Below, piece after piece: positions 1 to 5,378 of a stretch of DNA of 5,830 bases (its first letter is position 1; every line of letters starts with the position of its first letter). The notes below the pieces were generated by a model, which was not told where the DNA came from, ran no database searches, and saw only the letters and a list, made by a program, of their open reading frames with translations. Origin of the DNA: Clostridia bacterium (lineage in GTDB: Bacteria > Bacillota > Clostridia > RGIG6154); assembly GCA_017622395.1 (NCBI GenBank), contig JAGARF010000110.1:1-5830 (forward strand), given 5' to 3'. Both the position numbers and the translations under genes were made by a program.

Positions 1-152
1 GCAACTCCAACAACATGTTCTGCTGCCCATTCCATTTTTCCTGCTTCCTGCTCTTTGAATTTTTCAGCAGGAACATTGCACTGTGGGCATCTTTCTGGAG
101 CTGTTTCTCCTTCATGAACATAACCGCAAACTGAACATACAAATTTTTTCAT
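1..152 (-). CDS. Reverse rubrerythrin / NADH peroxidase, N-terminal part
   Basis: Partial gene running off the left edge; 50 codons are visible. The product begins with a rubredoxin-type iron domain: Cys6-x2-Cys9-Gly-Tyr and Cys22-Pro-x-Cys25 form the FeS4 knot. A linker and a WAAEHVVGVA stretch (from Trp42) follow, which in this family opens the four-helix di-iron domain. Rubredoxin placed before the di-iron domain is the 'reverse' rubrerythrin layout known from clostridia, where such cytoplasmic enzymes reduce hydrogen peroxide to water with electrons from NAD(P)H. The start is well placed: AAAGGAG lies about 10 bases upstream of the ATG. It sits 31 bases after perR with no terminator between, so it is probably co-transcribed and induced by peroxide through PerR. 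The di-iron ligands lie outside the window, so catalytic competence cannot be judged. Confidence 0.88.
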   Translation of the reverse strand, partial: MKKFVCSVCGYVHEGETAPERCPQCNVPAEKFKEQEAGKMEWAAEHVVGV

Positions 153-183
153 AATCTTTTTTCTCCTTTTTCATATATAAATT

Positions 184-576
184 TTATTTTTGACAATTTT
201 TGCAGAGACCTGTGTAATACACCTCTCTTGTTTTTACATCAAAGCCATCCAGACATTCCCCGGCAAGCTCGCCAAGAGGAAAATCAAAAAGTTTTCTGCA
301 ACCTGTGCACAGAAAATGTCCGTGCATATCGTTGAAACCATCTGCCCTGACCTGAGCACCGTCTATAGTTAAAAGCTTTATAATTCCTTCTTCCGAAAAG
401 AGCTTTAATGTATTATAAACAGTGGTCTTTGAAAGGGTCGGGATTTTAGGGAGCAGATAATCGTATATTTCCTCAACCGTTGGATGAGTTCTTACACTTA
501 AAAGGTACTCCATAATCTCAAGCCTTGTTATTGAAGGTCTTATATTATGGTTAATAAGAGTTTCTTTTGCACCCAT
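184..576 (-). CDS. perR: Peroxide-responsive Fur-family repressor PerR
   Basis: Fur-family metalloregulator, 130 aa. An N-terminal winged helix (about 1-78) contains the recognition helix near SKTTVYNTLKLF; the C-terminal dimerisation domain follows. Compared with Bacillus PerR, all the regulatory metal ligands are present: His31 (HPT), Asp79, His85, His87 and Asp98. The structural zinc site is Cys90-x2-Cys93 and Cys125-x2-Cys128. Asp at position 98, where Fur proteins usually have Glu, favours PerR and peroxide sensing by histidine oxidation over iron sensing. The start is set at MGAKETL because AGAGGTGGGGGA lies directly before it. An upstream in-frame ATG at 606 would lie only about 15 bases from the predicted transcription start, inside the operator region, and has no ribosome binding site. 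It precedes the reverse rubrerythrin and carries its own PerR box, so autoregulation is expected. Zur or Fur identity is less likely. Confidence 0.92.
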   Translation of the reverse strand: MGAKETLINHNIRPSITRLEIMEYLLSVRTHPTVEEIYDYLLPKIPTLSKTTVYNTLKLFSEEGIIKLLTIDGAQVRADGFNDMHGHFLCTGCRKLFDFPLGELAGECLDGFDVKTREVYYTGLCKNCQK

Positions 577-608
577 TCCCCCACCTCTCTTTTGTAACAG
601 TTTCATTT

Positions 609-623
609 TTGTAATGATTACAA
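609..623. promoter_or_regulatory. PerR box operator
   Basis: TTGTAATGATTACAA is a perfect 7-1-7 inverted repeat. It matches the known PerR-box pattern TTATAATNATTATAA at all but the two symmetrical G/C positions. It starts about 5 bases downstream of the perR -10 box, so it covers the expected transcription start, and bound PerR would block initiation. This is a strong sequence-level argument for autoregulation of perR and control of the rubrerythrin gene. Confidence 0.85.
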
Positions 624-627
624 TATA

Positions 628-656
628 AATATAACATATGTTTTTCAATTTGTCAA
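628..656 (-). promoter_or_regulatory. Promoter of perR-rubrerythrin operon
   Basis: On the minus strand: -35 TTGACA (651-656), a 17-base spacer and -10 TATATT (628-633), which is nearly the sigma-A consensus. The start point should fall near 620, inside the PerR box, leaving a leader of roughly 45 bases before the chosen perR start. Confidence 0.85.
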
Positions 657-676
657 CACTTTTTTGAAAATTTCAT

Positions 677-711
677 AAAAAAATAAACCCTGAAAAATTT
701 CAGGGTTTATT
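677..711 (-). terminator. Intrinsic terminator after the CD1247-like gene
   Basis: Perfect stem with arms ATAAACCCTGAA and TTCAGGGTTTAT around a short A/T loop. On the minus strand it is followed by a run of seven T (677-683). It lies just past the stop codon at 716 and ends the yqeG-efp run before the perR promoter. The right arm in plus orientation is followed by a poorer T tract, so it acts mainly on minus-strand transcripts. Confidence 0.9.
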
Positions 712-715
712 ATAA

Positions 716-1165
716 TTATTCGCAATCTTCGCAACCTGCACAGTTTCCACCGCAACCGAAATCAAGTTTGATTTCTTCACCACAGTTAGGGCAGATAACA
801 GGCTCGTCTGAGTCTAAGAGCTCGCCGTCAATAAATACGCTGTCTCCGCAGTTGTCACAAGAAAATTCGTAAACATCGTCGTCTTCATCGTAGTCAAAAT
901 CGTCATAGTCTTCGTCGTCAAAGTCGAAATCATCATCTTCGTCGTCGTAAACATATTCTTCAACTTCGCCTAAGTCCTGGTCGATTTCATCAACCTTTTC
1001 ATCGAGTTCATCTACATAATCTTCAAGGTCTTCAACTCTTTCAGCTAATTCATTTACCATTTCGATAAGCTTTAAGATAACCTTTGTTTCTTTTTTGCTT
1101 TCGTCTAATTCAAGGCCTTCTGTAAGTCCGTTTAAATATGAAGCAGTTTCTTTTAATGTACCCAT
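716..1165 (-). CDS. CD1247-type acidic zinc-ribbon protein
   Basis: 149-aa soluble protein resembling the clostridial family with a CD1247 N-terminal domain, usually found beside efp; its function is unknown. Residues 1-73 form the N-terminal domain, predicted helical, with a heptad-like acidic coiled coil from about 30 to 70. Residues 74-97 are almost entirely Asp/Glu with Phe/Tyr. A zinc ribbon follows: Cys103-x2-Cys106 and Cys125-x2-Cys128. The tail is unusual, with four more cysteines (138, 142, 145, 148) in CGGNCAGCEDCE, enough for a second metal site. There is no signal peptide or membrane segment. GAGAGGAG lies about 8 bases before the ATG. It is 20 bases downstream of efp and is the last gene before the terminator, so it is co-expressed with EF-P. 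A role in metal handling or as a nucleic-acid mimic is speculation. Confidence 0.8.
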   Translation of the reverse strand: MGTLKETASYLNGLTEGLELDESKKETKVILKLIEMVNELAERVEDLEDYVDELDEKVDEIDQDLGEVEEYVYDDEDDDFDFDDEDYDDFDYDEDDDVYEFSCDNCGDSVFIDGELLDSDEPVICPNCGEEIKLDFGCGGNCAGCEDCE

Positions 1166-1185
1166 TAAAATTCTCCTCTCTTTAT

Positions 1186-1743
1186 TTATGCTCTTTCCAT
1201 ATATTCGCCTGTTCTTGTATCAACTCTGATCATATCATTTTCATTGATAAAGAGAGGCACCATAATTGTTGCACCTGTTTCAAGTGTTGCAGGCTTTGTT
1301 GCACCTGTAGCTGTATCGCCTTTAACGCCAGGTTCTGTTTCTGTTACTAAAAGTTCAACGAAGTTCGGTGGTTCAATACCGAATACATTACCTTTGTATG
1401 AAAGGATTTTACAATCCATATTTTCTTTAACGAATTTAAGTGCGTCTCCAATCTGGCTTGCAGAAATAGGCATCATATCAAATGTTTCGTTATCCATAAA
1501 GTAGTAAAGGTCTCCGTCTACATAAGAGAACTGCATATCTCTTCTGTCAATGTGAGCCTTTTCGCATTTTTCTGTTGGTCTGAATGTTTTTTCAACAACA
1601 CCGCCTGTAATAACATTTTTGAGCTTTGTTCTAACGAAAGCTGCTCCTTTACCAGGTTTTACATGCTGGAACTCAACTATCTGATATACATTTCCTTCAA
1701 ATTCAAATGTAATACCGTTTCTAAATTCACCTGCTGATATCAT
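1186..1743 (-). CDS. efp: Translation elongation factor P
   Basis: Full-length EF-P (185 aa; the family is about 185-190). It binds stalled ribosomes between the P and E sites and promotes peptide bond formation at polyproline stretches. Three beta-barrel domains are recognisable: a KOW-like domain I (about 1-62), an OB domain II (about 66-127) and domain III (about 130-185). Domain III contains the signature around KPATLETGATIMVPLFI. The loop that reaches the peptidyl-transferase centre reads HVKPGKGAAF, with Lys32 at the position that is modified in other bacteria (beta-lysyl, rhamnosyl on Arg, or 5-aminopentanol in Bacillus). No modification enzyme is encoded here, so the chemistry is unknown. 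TTGGAGGATT about 8 bases before the ATG supports the start. A promoter lies just upstream, and the gene also continues the transcript from the peptidase gene 72 bases away. Confidence 0.97.
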   Translation of the reverse strand: MISAGEFRNGITFEFEGNVYQIVEFQHVKPGKGAAFVRTKLKNVITGGVVEKTFRPTEKCEKAHIDRRDMQFSYVDGDLYYFMDNETFDMMPISASQIGDALKFVKENMDCKILSYKGNVFGIEPPNFVELLVTETEPGVKGDTATGATKPATLETGATIMVPLFINENDMIRVDTRTGEYMERA

Positions 1744-1779
1744 AAGTACTAATCCTCCAATAATATTTATTCTTTATCT

Positions 1780-1808
1780 ATTTTATACTATATTTACAAA
1801 AATTTCAA
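1780..1808 (-). promoter_or_regulatory. Internal promoter before efp
   Basis: In the 72-base gap after the peptidase gene, the minus strand reads TTGAAA (1803-1808), a 17-base spacer and TAAAAT (1780-1785). Each hexamer matches the sigma-A consensus at five of six positions. No terminator is seen in this gap, so efp and its downstream neighbour may be served both by this promoter and by read-through. Confidence 0.6.
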
Positions 1809-1815
1809 GTCTTTT

Positions 1816-2835
1816 TTACAATATTATAAGTTCTTTTGGTGTATTTTGCAGACTTTCAGCTCCATCGGCGGTTACAATCACCGTATTTTCTATTCTTACG
1901 CCGAATTTTTCAGGTATATAAATTCCAGGCTCTACGGTAACTACATCACCTTCTTCAAGGATTGCATCGCTGTTTTGTGACAAGTTCGGGTATTCGTGGA
2001 TTTTAAGTCCTACTCCGTGGCCTGTGCTGTGCACAAAATATTCTCCGAATCCATTTACGGCAATTATATCTCTTGCCAGCTTATCTGCGTCTTTTGCAGG
2101 AAGTCCTGCCTTTATTTCTTTCTGTGTTTCGCTTTGTGCAATGTGTACCACTTCATAAACAAGTGCCATTTCTTCATCAACATCTCCAAGTGCTACAGTT
2201 CGTGTCATATCGCTGTGGTAACCTTTATATGTTGCACCAAAATCCATTGTTATGAAATCACCTTTTTTAAACTTGTAATCTGAAGGCACTCCGTGAGGCA
2301 TACAGGTATTTACTCCGCCTATGCAGATTGTATCAAATGAGGGCTTTTCACTTCCTTTAAGTGCCATAATATAGTCAAGTCTTGCGGCAACCTCTTTTTC
2401 GGTCATTCCTTCGTCTATAAAGGTCAGTATTTCAAGGAAAGCTTCGTCTGCAATCTGTGCCGCTTTTTTAAGACACGCAATTTCATCAGTAGTTTTCTTT
2501 CTTCTAAGCATATCAGAATTTATATCTAAACATTCTGCCTGAATTCCGTCATTTTTAAATGTCTCATATTTTTTATAGCTTATATCAGGCTTAAACAGAA
2601 TTTTCATTTTATTTTCTTTGATAAACTCTCCGTGCTTTACACAACCCACTATTTCAAAACCTGATGTTTCCCTTGATGCAGAGGTCATATATCTGCCATC
2701 TGTTAATATTATTTTTCTGTCTTTTGATATAAGTACAGCTCCCTCACCTGTAAAGCCTGCAAAATATATCATATCTTCAGGCTCGGTCAGATAAACAAAG
2801 CCGTCCTTTAAATAAGGTATTAATTTATCTGTCAT
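1816..2835 (-). CDS. M24-family Xaa-Pro aminopeptidase
   Basis: 339-aa cytoplasmic metallopeptidase (family about 350) expected to remove N-terminal residues that precede proline. An N-terminal creatinase-like domain spans about 1-115, including the FAGFTGEGAVLIS and TDGRY motifs. The pita-bread catalytic domain covers about 120-339. All five metal ligands of the M24 family are visible: Asp198 (MDFG), Asp209 (HSDMTRT), His273 (TGHGVG), Glu302 (VEPGIY) and Glu316 (RIENT). The accessory histidines His181 (PHGVPS) and His280 (HEYP) are also present. Its ATG overlaps the stop of the preceding TIM-barrel gene in an ATGA, indicating translational coupling. Placement directly upstream of efp is common in Clostridia, and both products deal with proline-containing peptides, though this link is inference. 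Close relatives are called pepP, pepQ or ypdF, so no symbol is assigned. Confidence 0.94.
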   Translation of the reverse strand: MTDKLIPYLKDGFVYLTEPEDMIYFAGFTGEGAVLISKDRKIILTDGRYMTSASRETSGFEIVGCVKHGEFIKENKMKILFKPDISYKKYETFKNDGIQAECLDINSDMLRRKKTTDEIACLKKAAQIADEAFLEILTFIDEGMTEKEVAARLDYIMALKGSEKPSFDTICIGGVNTCMPHGVPSDYKFKKGDFITMDFGATYKGYHSDMTRTVALGDVDEEMALVYEVVHIAQSETQKEIKAGLPAKDADKLARDIIAVNGFGEYFVHSTGHGVGLKIHEYPNLSQNSDAILEEGDVVTVEPGIYIPEKFGVRIENTVIVTADGAESLQNTPKELIIL

Positions 2836-3680
2836 TTTATCCCCTCAAGTATTCTTTTGTATGTTAAAGAGTCTATATCCTGTGTCCCGGGTGATTCGCA
2901 GATTATAACGGGAGTTAAGTTTTTCTTTGCTATAACCTCTGCAAATGGGTCAAAGGCAGGACCGAAAGAGTCATCATCATAAACAATATGTTTTTTCTCT
3001 CCGCCGGCCGAAAACTCTATTCTTGTGAAGTGAACATGAAAGTTTTTCCCTCTTTCTTCACCAAGCTCGTTTTGTATTTTATTACAGATGCTTTCAAAAT
3101 CTTCTATAACATTTAAAGAACCCATTTCTCTTGCATTTACATGTCCAAAATCAACACAGGGCATTAAAATCTCGTCTATCTTGCAAAGCTCTATTACTTC
3201 GTCAACTGTACCAAGCTGATTTATTTTTCCCATTGTTTCGGGACATATTCTTATATGGTCTAATTTTTCTGTTTTTGCAGCATCAACTGCTCTTTTTATA
3301 GTATCTTTTGCAAGCTCCATTGCATCATTTCTTGAAATTTTTGCACAGGAACCTGAATGAACAACTATTCTTGTTGCCCCCATAAAATCTGCCGCACGCA
3401 GAGTGCTTAAAATATAATTTATGCTGTTATCTCTTTTTTCTTTTTCCACAGAAGAAAGACTTATAAAATAAGGAGAATGAACACTTAAAGCAATATCATT
3501 TTCTTTTGCGTTCTTTCCAAGCTCTCTTGCAGTTTTTTCTGTTATTTTAACACCTTTACTGCATTGATATTCATAAGCATTAAGCCCTATTTCATTAAGC
3601 CATTTTGGCATATCAGTCGATGATTTAAAGCCTCTTGTGTAGAAGTTGTCGGGATTTCCCGCAGGTCCGAATTTAATCAT
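2832..3680 (-). CDS. Endonuclease IV-like TIM-barrel protein
   Basis: 282-aa protein of the AP endonuclease family 2 / sugar-phosphate isomerase superfamily; E. coli endonuclease IV is 285 aa. Residues matching the Nfo metal ligands can be placed by motif: His68 (SVHSPYF), His108 (VVHSGS), Glu148 (PETMGK), Asp177 and His180 (VDFGH), His215 or His217 (HVHFTR), His231 and Glu262 (CESPG). Tyr71 sits where Nfo has Tyr72, a residue that contacts DNA. The Asp of the Nfo 'DxH' pair seems to be Lys229, and HLNDSK is replaced by HFTRIE, so one metal site may be altered and true AP-endonuclease activity is uncertain. The start follows AAAGGA, 8 bases inside the end of yqeG; the stop overlaps the next start by 4 bases. 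Alternatives are a sugar isomerase or epimerase. Membership of the fold is secure, the substrate is not. Confidence 0.82.
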   Translation of the reverse strand: MIKFGPAGNPDNFYTRGFKSSTDMPKWLNEIGLNAYEYQCSKGVKITEKTARELGKNAKENDIALSVHSPYFISLSSVEKEKRDNSINYILSTLRAADFMGATRIVVHSGSCAKISRNDAMELAKDTIKRAVDAAKTEKLDHIRICPETMGKINQLGTVDEVIELCKIDEILMPCVDFGHVNAREMGSLNVIEDFESICNKIQNELGEERGKNFHVHFTRIEFSAGGEKKHIVYDDDSFGPAFDPFAEVIAKKNLTPVIICESPGTQDIDSLTYKRILEGIK

Positions 3681-4161
3681 TTTTATATCCTTTCATAATT
3701 ACTCTTTCCATCATTCTTTTGAACTTAATAAACTTATTCTCTTTGTCGCAAATAGGATTTACAAGAATTGTCGTCATATTCTGTCTGTTTCCGCCCCACA
3801 CATCTGTAAAAATCTGGTCGCCTACTACAGCTATTTCTCTGTTTTCAAGCTTTAGTTTGGCTATTGCAAGACGAAACGGCTTTGCTGATGGTTTGTTTCC
3901 GTCACAGACAAAATCAAGGTCAACTTCCTGTGCAAAGGCTTTTGCTCTCTCATATATATTATTTGAAACTATGCACCCTTTAAAGCCTGCATCCTTGATT
4001 TTATTTACAAAAGCTTTTGCTCTGTCATCTGCGTGAGTGTGAGGAACAACAAGAGTGTTGTCTATATCTAAAATAAAGCCTTTTATTCCTTTTTCTTTTA
4101 AAAGGTCAAGGTCTATATCTTCTATTTTTTCATATAATAAATCAGGATATAATTTTTTCAT
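3673..4161 (-). CDS. yqeG: YqeG-family HAD (IIIA) phosphatase
   Basis: 162-aa cytoplasmic HAD-superfamily hydrolase (Bacillus YqeG is about 170 aa). The catalytic motif is DIDNTL: the nucleophile should be Asp32 and the acid/base Asp34. Motif II is Ser66-Asn-Asn, the motif III lysine is Lys90 or Lys94 (NKPSAKPF), and motif IV is GDQIFTD with Asp115 and Asp120. YqeG is widely conserved in Firmicutes, often beside ribosome-assembly genes such as yqeH; its physiological substrate is not established. The start MKKLYPD was chosen because AGGAGA lies 7 bases before it; a longer frame to 4221 crosses the promoter and lacks a binding site. It is the first gene of the operon and overlaps the TIM-barrel gene by 8 bases. 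Confidence 0.9.
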   Translation of the reverse strand: MKKLYPDLLYEKIEDIDLDLLKEKGIKGFILDIDNTLVVPHTHADDRAKAFVNKIKDAGFKGCIVSNNIYERAKAFAQEVDLDFVCDGNKPSAKPFRLAIAKLKLENREIAVVGDQIFTDVWGGNRQNMTTILVNPICDKENKFIKFKRMMERVIMKGYKND

Positions 4162-4189
4162 CACAGTTCTCCTAAATATGTTTTTTATT

Positions 4190-4218
4190 ATTTTATCATA
4201 AATAGTTTTTCTTTGCAA
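4190..4218 (-). promoter_or_regulatory. Promoter of the yqeG operon
   Basis: The minus strand reads TTGCAA (4213-4218), a 17-base spacer and TAAAAT (4190-4195) preceded by TGA, which makes an extended -10. Transcription would start near 4183, giving a short leader to the yqeG start at 4161. The -35 lies only about 6 bases from the Shine-Dalgarno of the divergent gene. Confidence 0.7.
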
Positions 4219-4221
4219 CAA

Positions 4222-4238
4222 GTGAGGTGTTTAAAATA
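4222..4238 (+). promoter_or_regulatory. Shine-Dalgarno with ATA at the expected start
   Basis: GTGAGGTG contains GAGGTG (4224-4229), a six-base match to the anti-Shine-Dalgarno. Six bases later, where the start codon should be, the in-frame codon is ATA (4236-4238). The only conventional start nearby, GTG at 4227, lies inside this binding site. Either ATA is used, GTG is used poorly, or an ancestral ATG has mutated. Confidence 0.5.
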
Positions 4239-4784
4239 GAAATTCACGGTTATTTTGAAAGCAAACCCACAGAACGGGAAACAAGAAATCTGGATTTTTC
4301 TGTATACGGAGAAAAGCTTGCAAACTATCACTTCACAACCCCTGTTGATATGGAAAATACAGAAAAAGAAAACATCGTTCTTTCTTTTTACAGACAGGAT
4401 TTTTCTCCTTATCTGCCTAAGGATATGCTTAGTTATTACCTTGATGAATTCAACAGTTTTAAAGACAGAATTTTAATTGAATTAAACTTCGCCTGCACAG
4501 ATATAAACCTTTCAACAGGAAAAAAAGATATTATTTCTCTGAATAAGGCTACTATGAATTCTTTTACATATCAAAGTAAAATTTTTTATTATGACAAAGA
4601 CGATATTTTTTATTACACCTACGAAAATGACGGTCTTCATATGGTGTGGATTGAAAACACCGAAACACTTTTAAATAAGGCTCGGCTTATTGAGAGGAAA
4701 GGCTTTAAGGGTATATTTATACGAGATGTTTCATTGGCACTTGACGGCAATTGGGAGGCACTATACAATATGAAAAAAGACTGA
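4227..4784 (+). CDS. Short GH18-like protein, C-terminal half-barrel only
   Basis: Open frame of 185 codons diverging from yqeG. Residues from about 49 resemble the second half of a GH18 (chitinase / SleL spore-cortex type) barrel. NIVLSFYRQDF fits the beta-6 'v.LMtYD' strand and DRILIELNF fits 'killGi'. The end, YYTYENDGLHMVWIENTETLLNKARLI then GFKGIFIRDV, fits the usual 'f.Y..g..h.VWfEd..s...K..l....gl.Gi..W'. The catalytic DxxDxDxE motif, which lies in the first half, is absent, and the closing Trp is replaced by Arg, so glycosidase activity is not expected. There is no signal peptide or LysM. Start choice is poor: GTG 4227 overlaps the best binding site and ATA 4236 is alternative. No clear plus-strand promoter is seen. 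The frame is intact with normal codons, so it may be a recent remnant or a non-catalytic relative. Confidence 0.55.
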   Translation: MFKIEIHGYFESKPTERETRNLDFSVYGEKLANYHFTTPVDMENTEKENIVLSFYRQDFSPYLPKDMLSYYLDEFNSFKDRILIELNFACTDINLSTGKKDIISLNKATMNSFTYQSKIFYYDKDDIFYYTYENDGLHMVWIENTETLLNKARLIERKGFKGIFIRDVSLALDGNWEALYNMKKD

Positions 4785-4786
4785 TG

Positions 4787-4975
4787 CTTAGCCGTGTGTT
4801 CTCAAGGACACTCGGCAACGAGATTAATTCCTGACGGAATTAAAGATATTACTGCGTAGAGATATTGTGCTACGCACAGAGATATTTCCTTTGGAAGAGA
4901 ATTAATCTCATATCTCTGCAAAGCAATATCTCTTTTGTGTAACAAAAATATCGTTTGAGCAAATGCGAGAATATC
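4787..4975. repeat. Structured MITE-like repeat, copy 1
   Basis: Starts 2 bases after the stop of the GH18-like gene. The first 73 bases match the sequence at 5758-5830 at 66 positions, in the same orientation. Nested inverted repeats are visible. A decayed terminal hairpin spans 4787-4820. A hairpin TTAATTCC/GGAATTAA spans 4824-4843, and TGCGTAG (4853-4859) pairs with CTACGCA (4870-4876). AGAGATATTG (4858-4867) pairs with CAATATCTCT (4924-4933), CAGAGATAT (4877-4885) with ATATCTCTG (4910-4918), and GAGATTAATTC (4820-4830) with GAATTAATCTC (4899-4909). The last of these crosses the others, so alternative folds exist. GATATT recurs three times in plus and then three times in minus orientation. 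No transposase is encoded. The right boundary is uncertain; it may reach the hairpin at 5027-5046. Confidence 0.72.
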
Positions 4976-4977
4976 AC

Positions 4978-5012
4978 TAAAATATGCCAACCATTATGGT
5001 TGGCATATTTTA
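4978..5012. terminator. Perfect 16-bp hairpin, probably bidirectional terminator
   Basis: Arms TAAAATATGCCAACCA and TGGTTGGCATATTTTA surround a 3-base loop and pair perfectly. Because the arms begin with A-rich and end with T-rich sequence, either strand gives a GC-containing stem with T residues at its 3' end. It lies between the plus-strand GH18-like gene plus repeat and the minus-strand rpsU, so it could end both converging transcripts. Confidence 0.6.
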
Positions 5013-5026
5013 CTTTGTAATAAAGA

Positions 5027-5046
5027 AAGTGTCCCTAAGGACACTT
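5027..5046 (-). terminator. Terminator of rpsU
   Basis: Stem AAGTGTCC / GGACACTT (8 bp, loop TTAG on the minus strand) followed by TCTTTATT, 25 bases past the rpsU stop. The stem resembles the hairpin at the left end of the nearby repeat (GTGTTCTAAAGGACAC against GTGTCCCTAAGGACAC). Confidence 0.65.
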
Positions 5047-5071
5047 CTCATTTGAATCGGTCTTTGTTTGA

Positions 5072-5248
5072 TTACTTAAATTTTCTTTTTCTAGCTGCTT
5101 CAGATTTCTTTTTTCTCTTAACGCTTGGCTTTTCGTAGTGTTCTCTCTTTCTTAATTCTGATAAAACACCTGCTTTTGCACACTGACGTTTAAATCTGCG
5201 AAGAGCGCTGTCCAAAGATTCATTTTCTTTAATCTTTACTTCTGACAT
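5072..5248 (-). CDS. rpsU: 30S ribosomal protein S21
   Basis: 58-aa small-subunit protein, the usual length for Firmicutes S21. It binds near the 3' end of 16S rRNA and helps mRNA selection at initiation. The product reads MSEVKIKENESLDSALRRF, then the strongly conserved KRQCAKAGVLSELRKREHYE, PSVKRKKKSEAARKRK and a basic end. About a third of the residues are Lys or Arg, as expected for an rRNA-binding protein. The start is supported by GGAGGGAGGGG about 6 bases before the ATG. In many Firmicutes rpsU is followed by yqeY; here it stands alone, with its own promoter, leader hairpin and terminator, between two copies of a repeat. Confidence 0.96.
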   Translation of the reverse strand: MSEVKIKENESLDSALRRFKRQCAKAGVLSELRKREHYEKPSVKRKKKSEAARKRKFK

Positions 5249-5274
5249 TTATTTCCCCTCCCTCCGCTATATGC

Positions 5275-5292
5275 ATACCAATTTCTTGGTAT
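5275..5292 (-). other. Hairpin in the rpsU leader
   Basis: ATACCAA / TTGGTAT, a perfect 7-bp stem with a 4-base loop, lies in the predicted leader (about 65 bases) shortly upstream of the rpsU ribosome binding site. It has no T tract, so it is not a terminator. It could stabilise the mRNA or be a protein-binding site; a regulatory role is only inferred. Confidence 0.45.
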
Positions 5293-5319
5293 CTATAACT
5301 CTAAAATTGTAACATTTAT

Positions 5320-5348
5320 ATATTACACTAATTTCTTCATTATGTCAA
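5320..5348 (-). promoter_or_regulatory. Promoter of rpsU
   Basis: The minus strand shows TTGACA (5343-5348, full consensus), a 17-base spacer and TAATAT (5320-5325). The predicted start is near 5313. Strong elements fit a highly expressed ribosomal protein gene. A second, weaker extended -10 (TGTTACAAT, -10 at 5306-5311) lies just downstream without a good -35. Confidence 0.82.
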
Positions 5349-5378
5349 GTGCTTTTTTAACAAGTTTCAATTTCTTTT

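Noticed and set aside
190..372. 60-codon plus-strand frame opposite perR
   Set aside because: Antisense to perR, no ribosome binding site and no recognisable protein.
577..648. N-terminally extended perR start
   Set aside because: The extension crosses the PerR box and -10 box and has no ribosome binding site; the ATG at 576 has a strong one.
1138..2283. Several plus-strand frames of 60-95 codons opposite efp and the peptidase gene
   Set aside because: Low-complexity Cys/Phe-rich translations antisense to well-identified genes, with no binding sites; they are shadows.
4162..4221. Extended yqeG start (MLQRKTIYD...)
   Set aside because: The added codons overlap the predicted promoter and lack a ribosome binding site, while MKKLYPD at 4161 has AGGAGA at good spacing.
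4255..4476. 73-codon plus-strand frame inside the GH18-like gene
   Set aside because: Shifted frame within a longer open frame that shows family-like motifs; no independent signals.
4787..4975. CRISPR-like or tRNA-like structure
   Set aside because: GATATT units are short, unevenly spaced and alternate in orientation, with no constant repeat-spacer pattern; no tRNA cloverleaf or conserved T-loop is present.
4802..4990. 62-codon minus-strand frame within repeat copy 1
   Set aside because: It lies entirely over the palindromic repeat and the following hairpin, has no ribosome binding site, and is best explained as an accidental frame in a dispersed element.
5306..5314. TGTTACAAT as the main rpsU promoter
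   Set aside because: It lacks a convincing -35; the TTGACA/TAATAT pair 14 bases upstream is much stronger.
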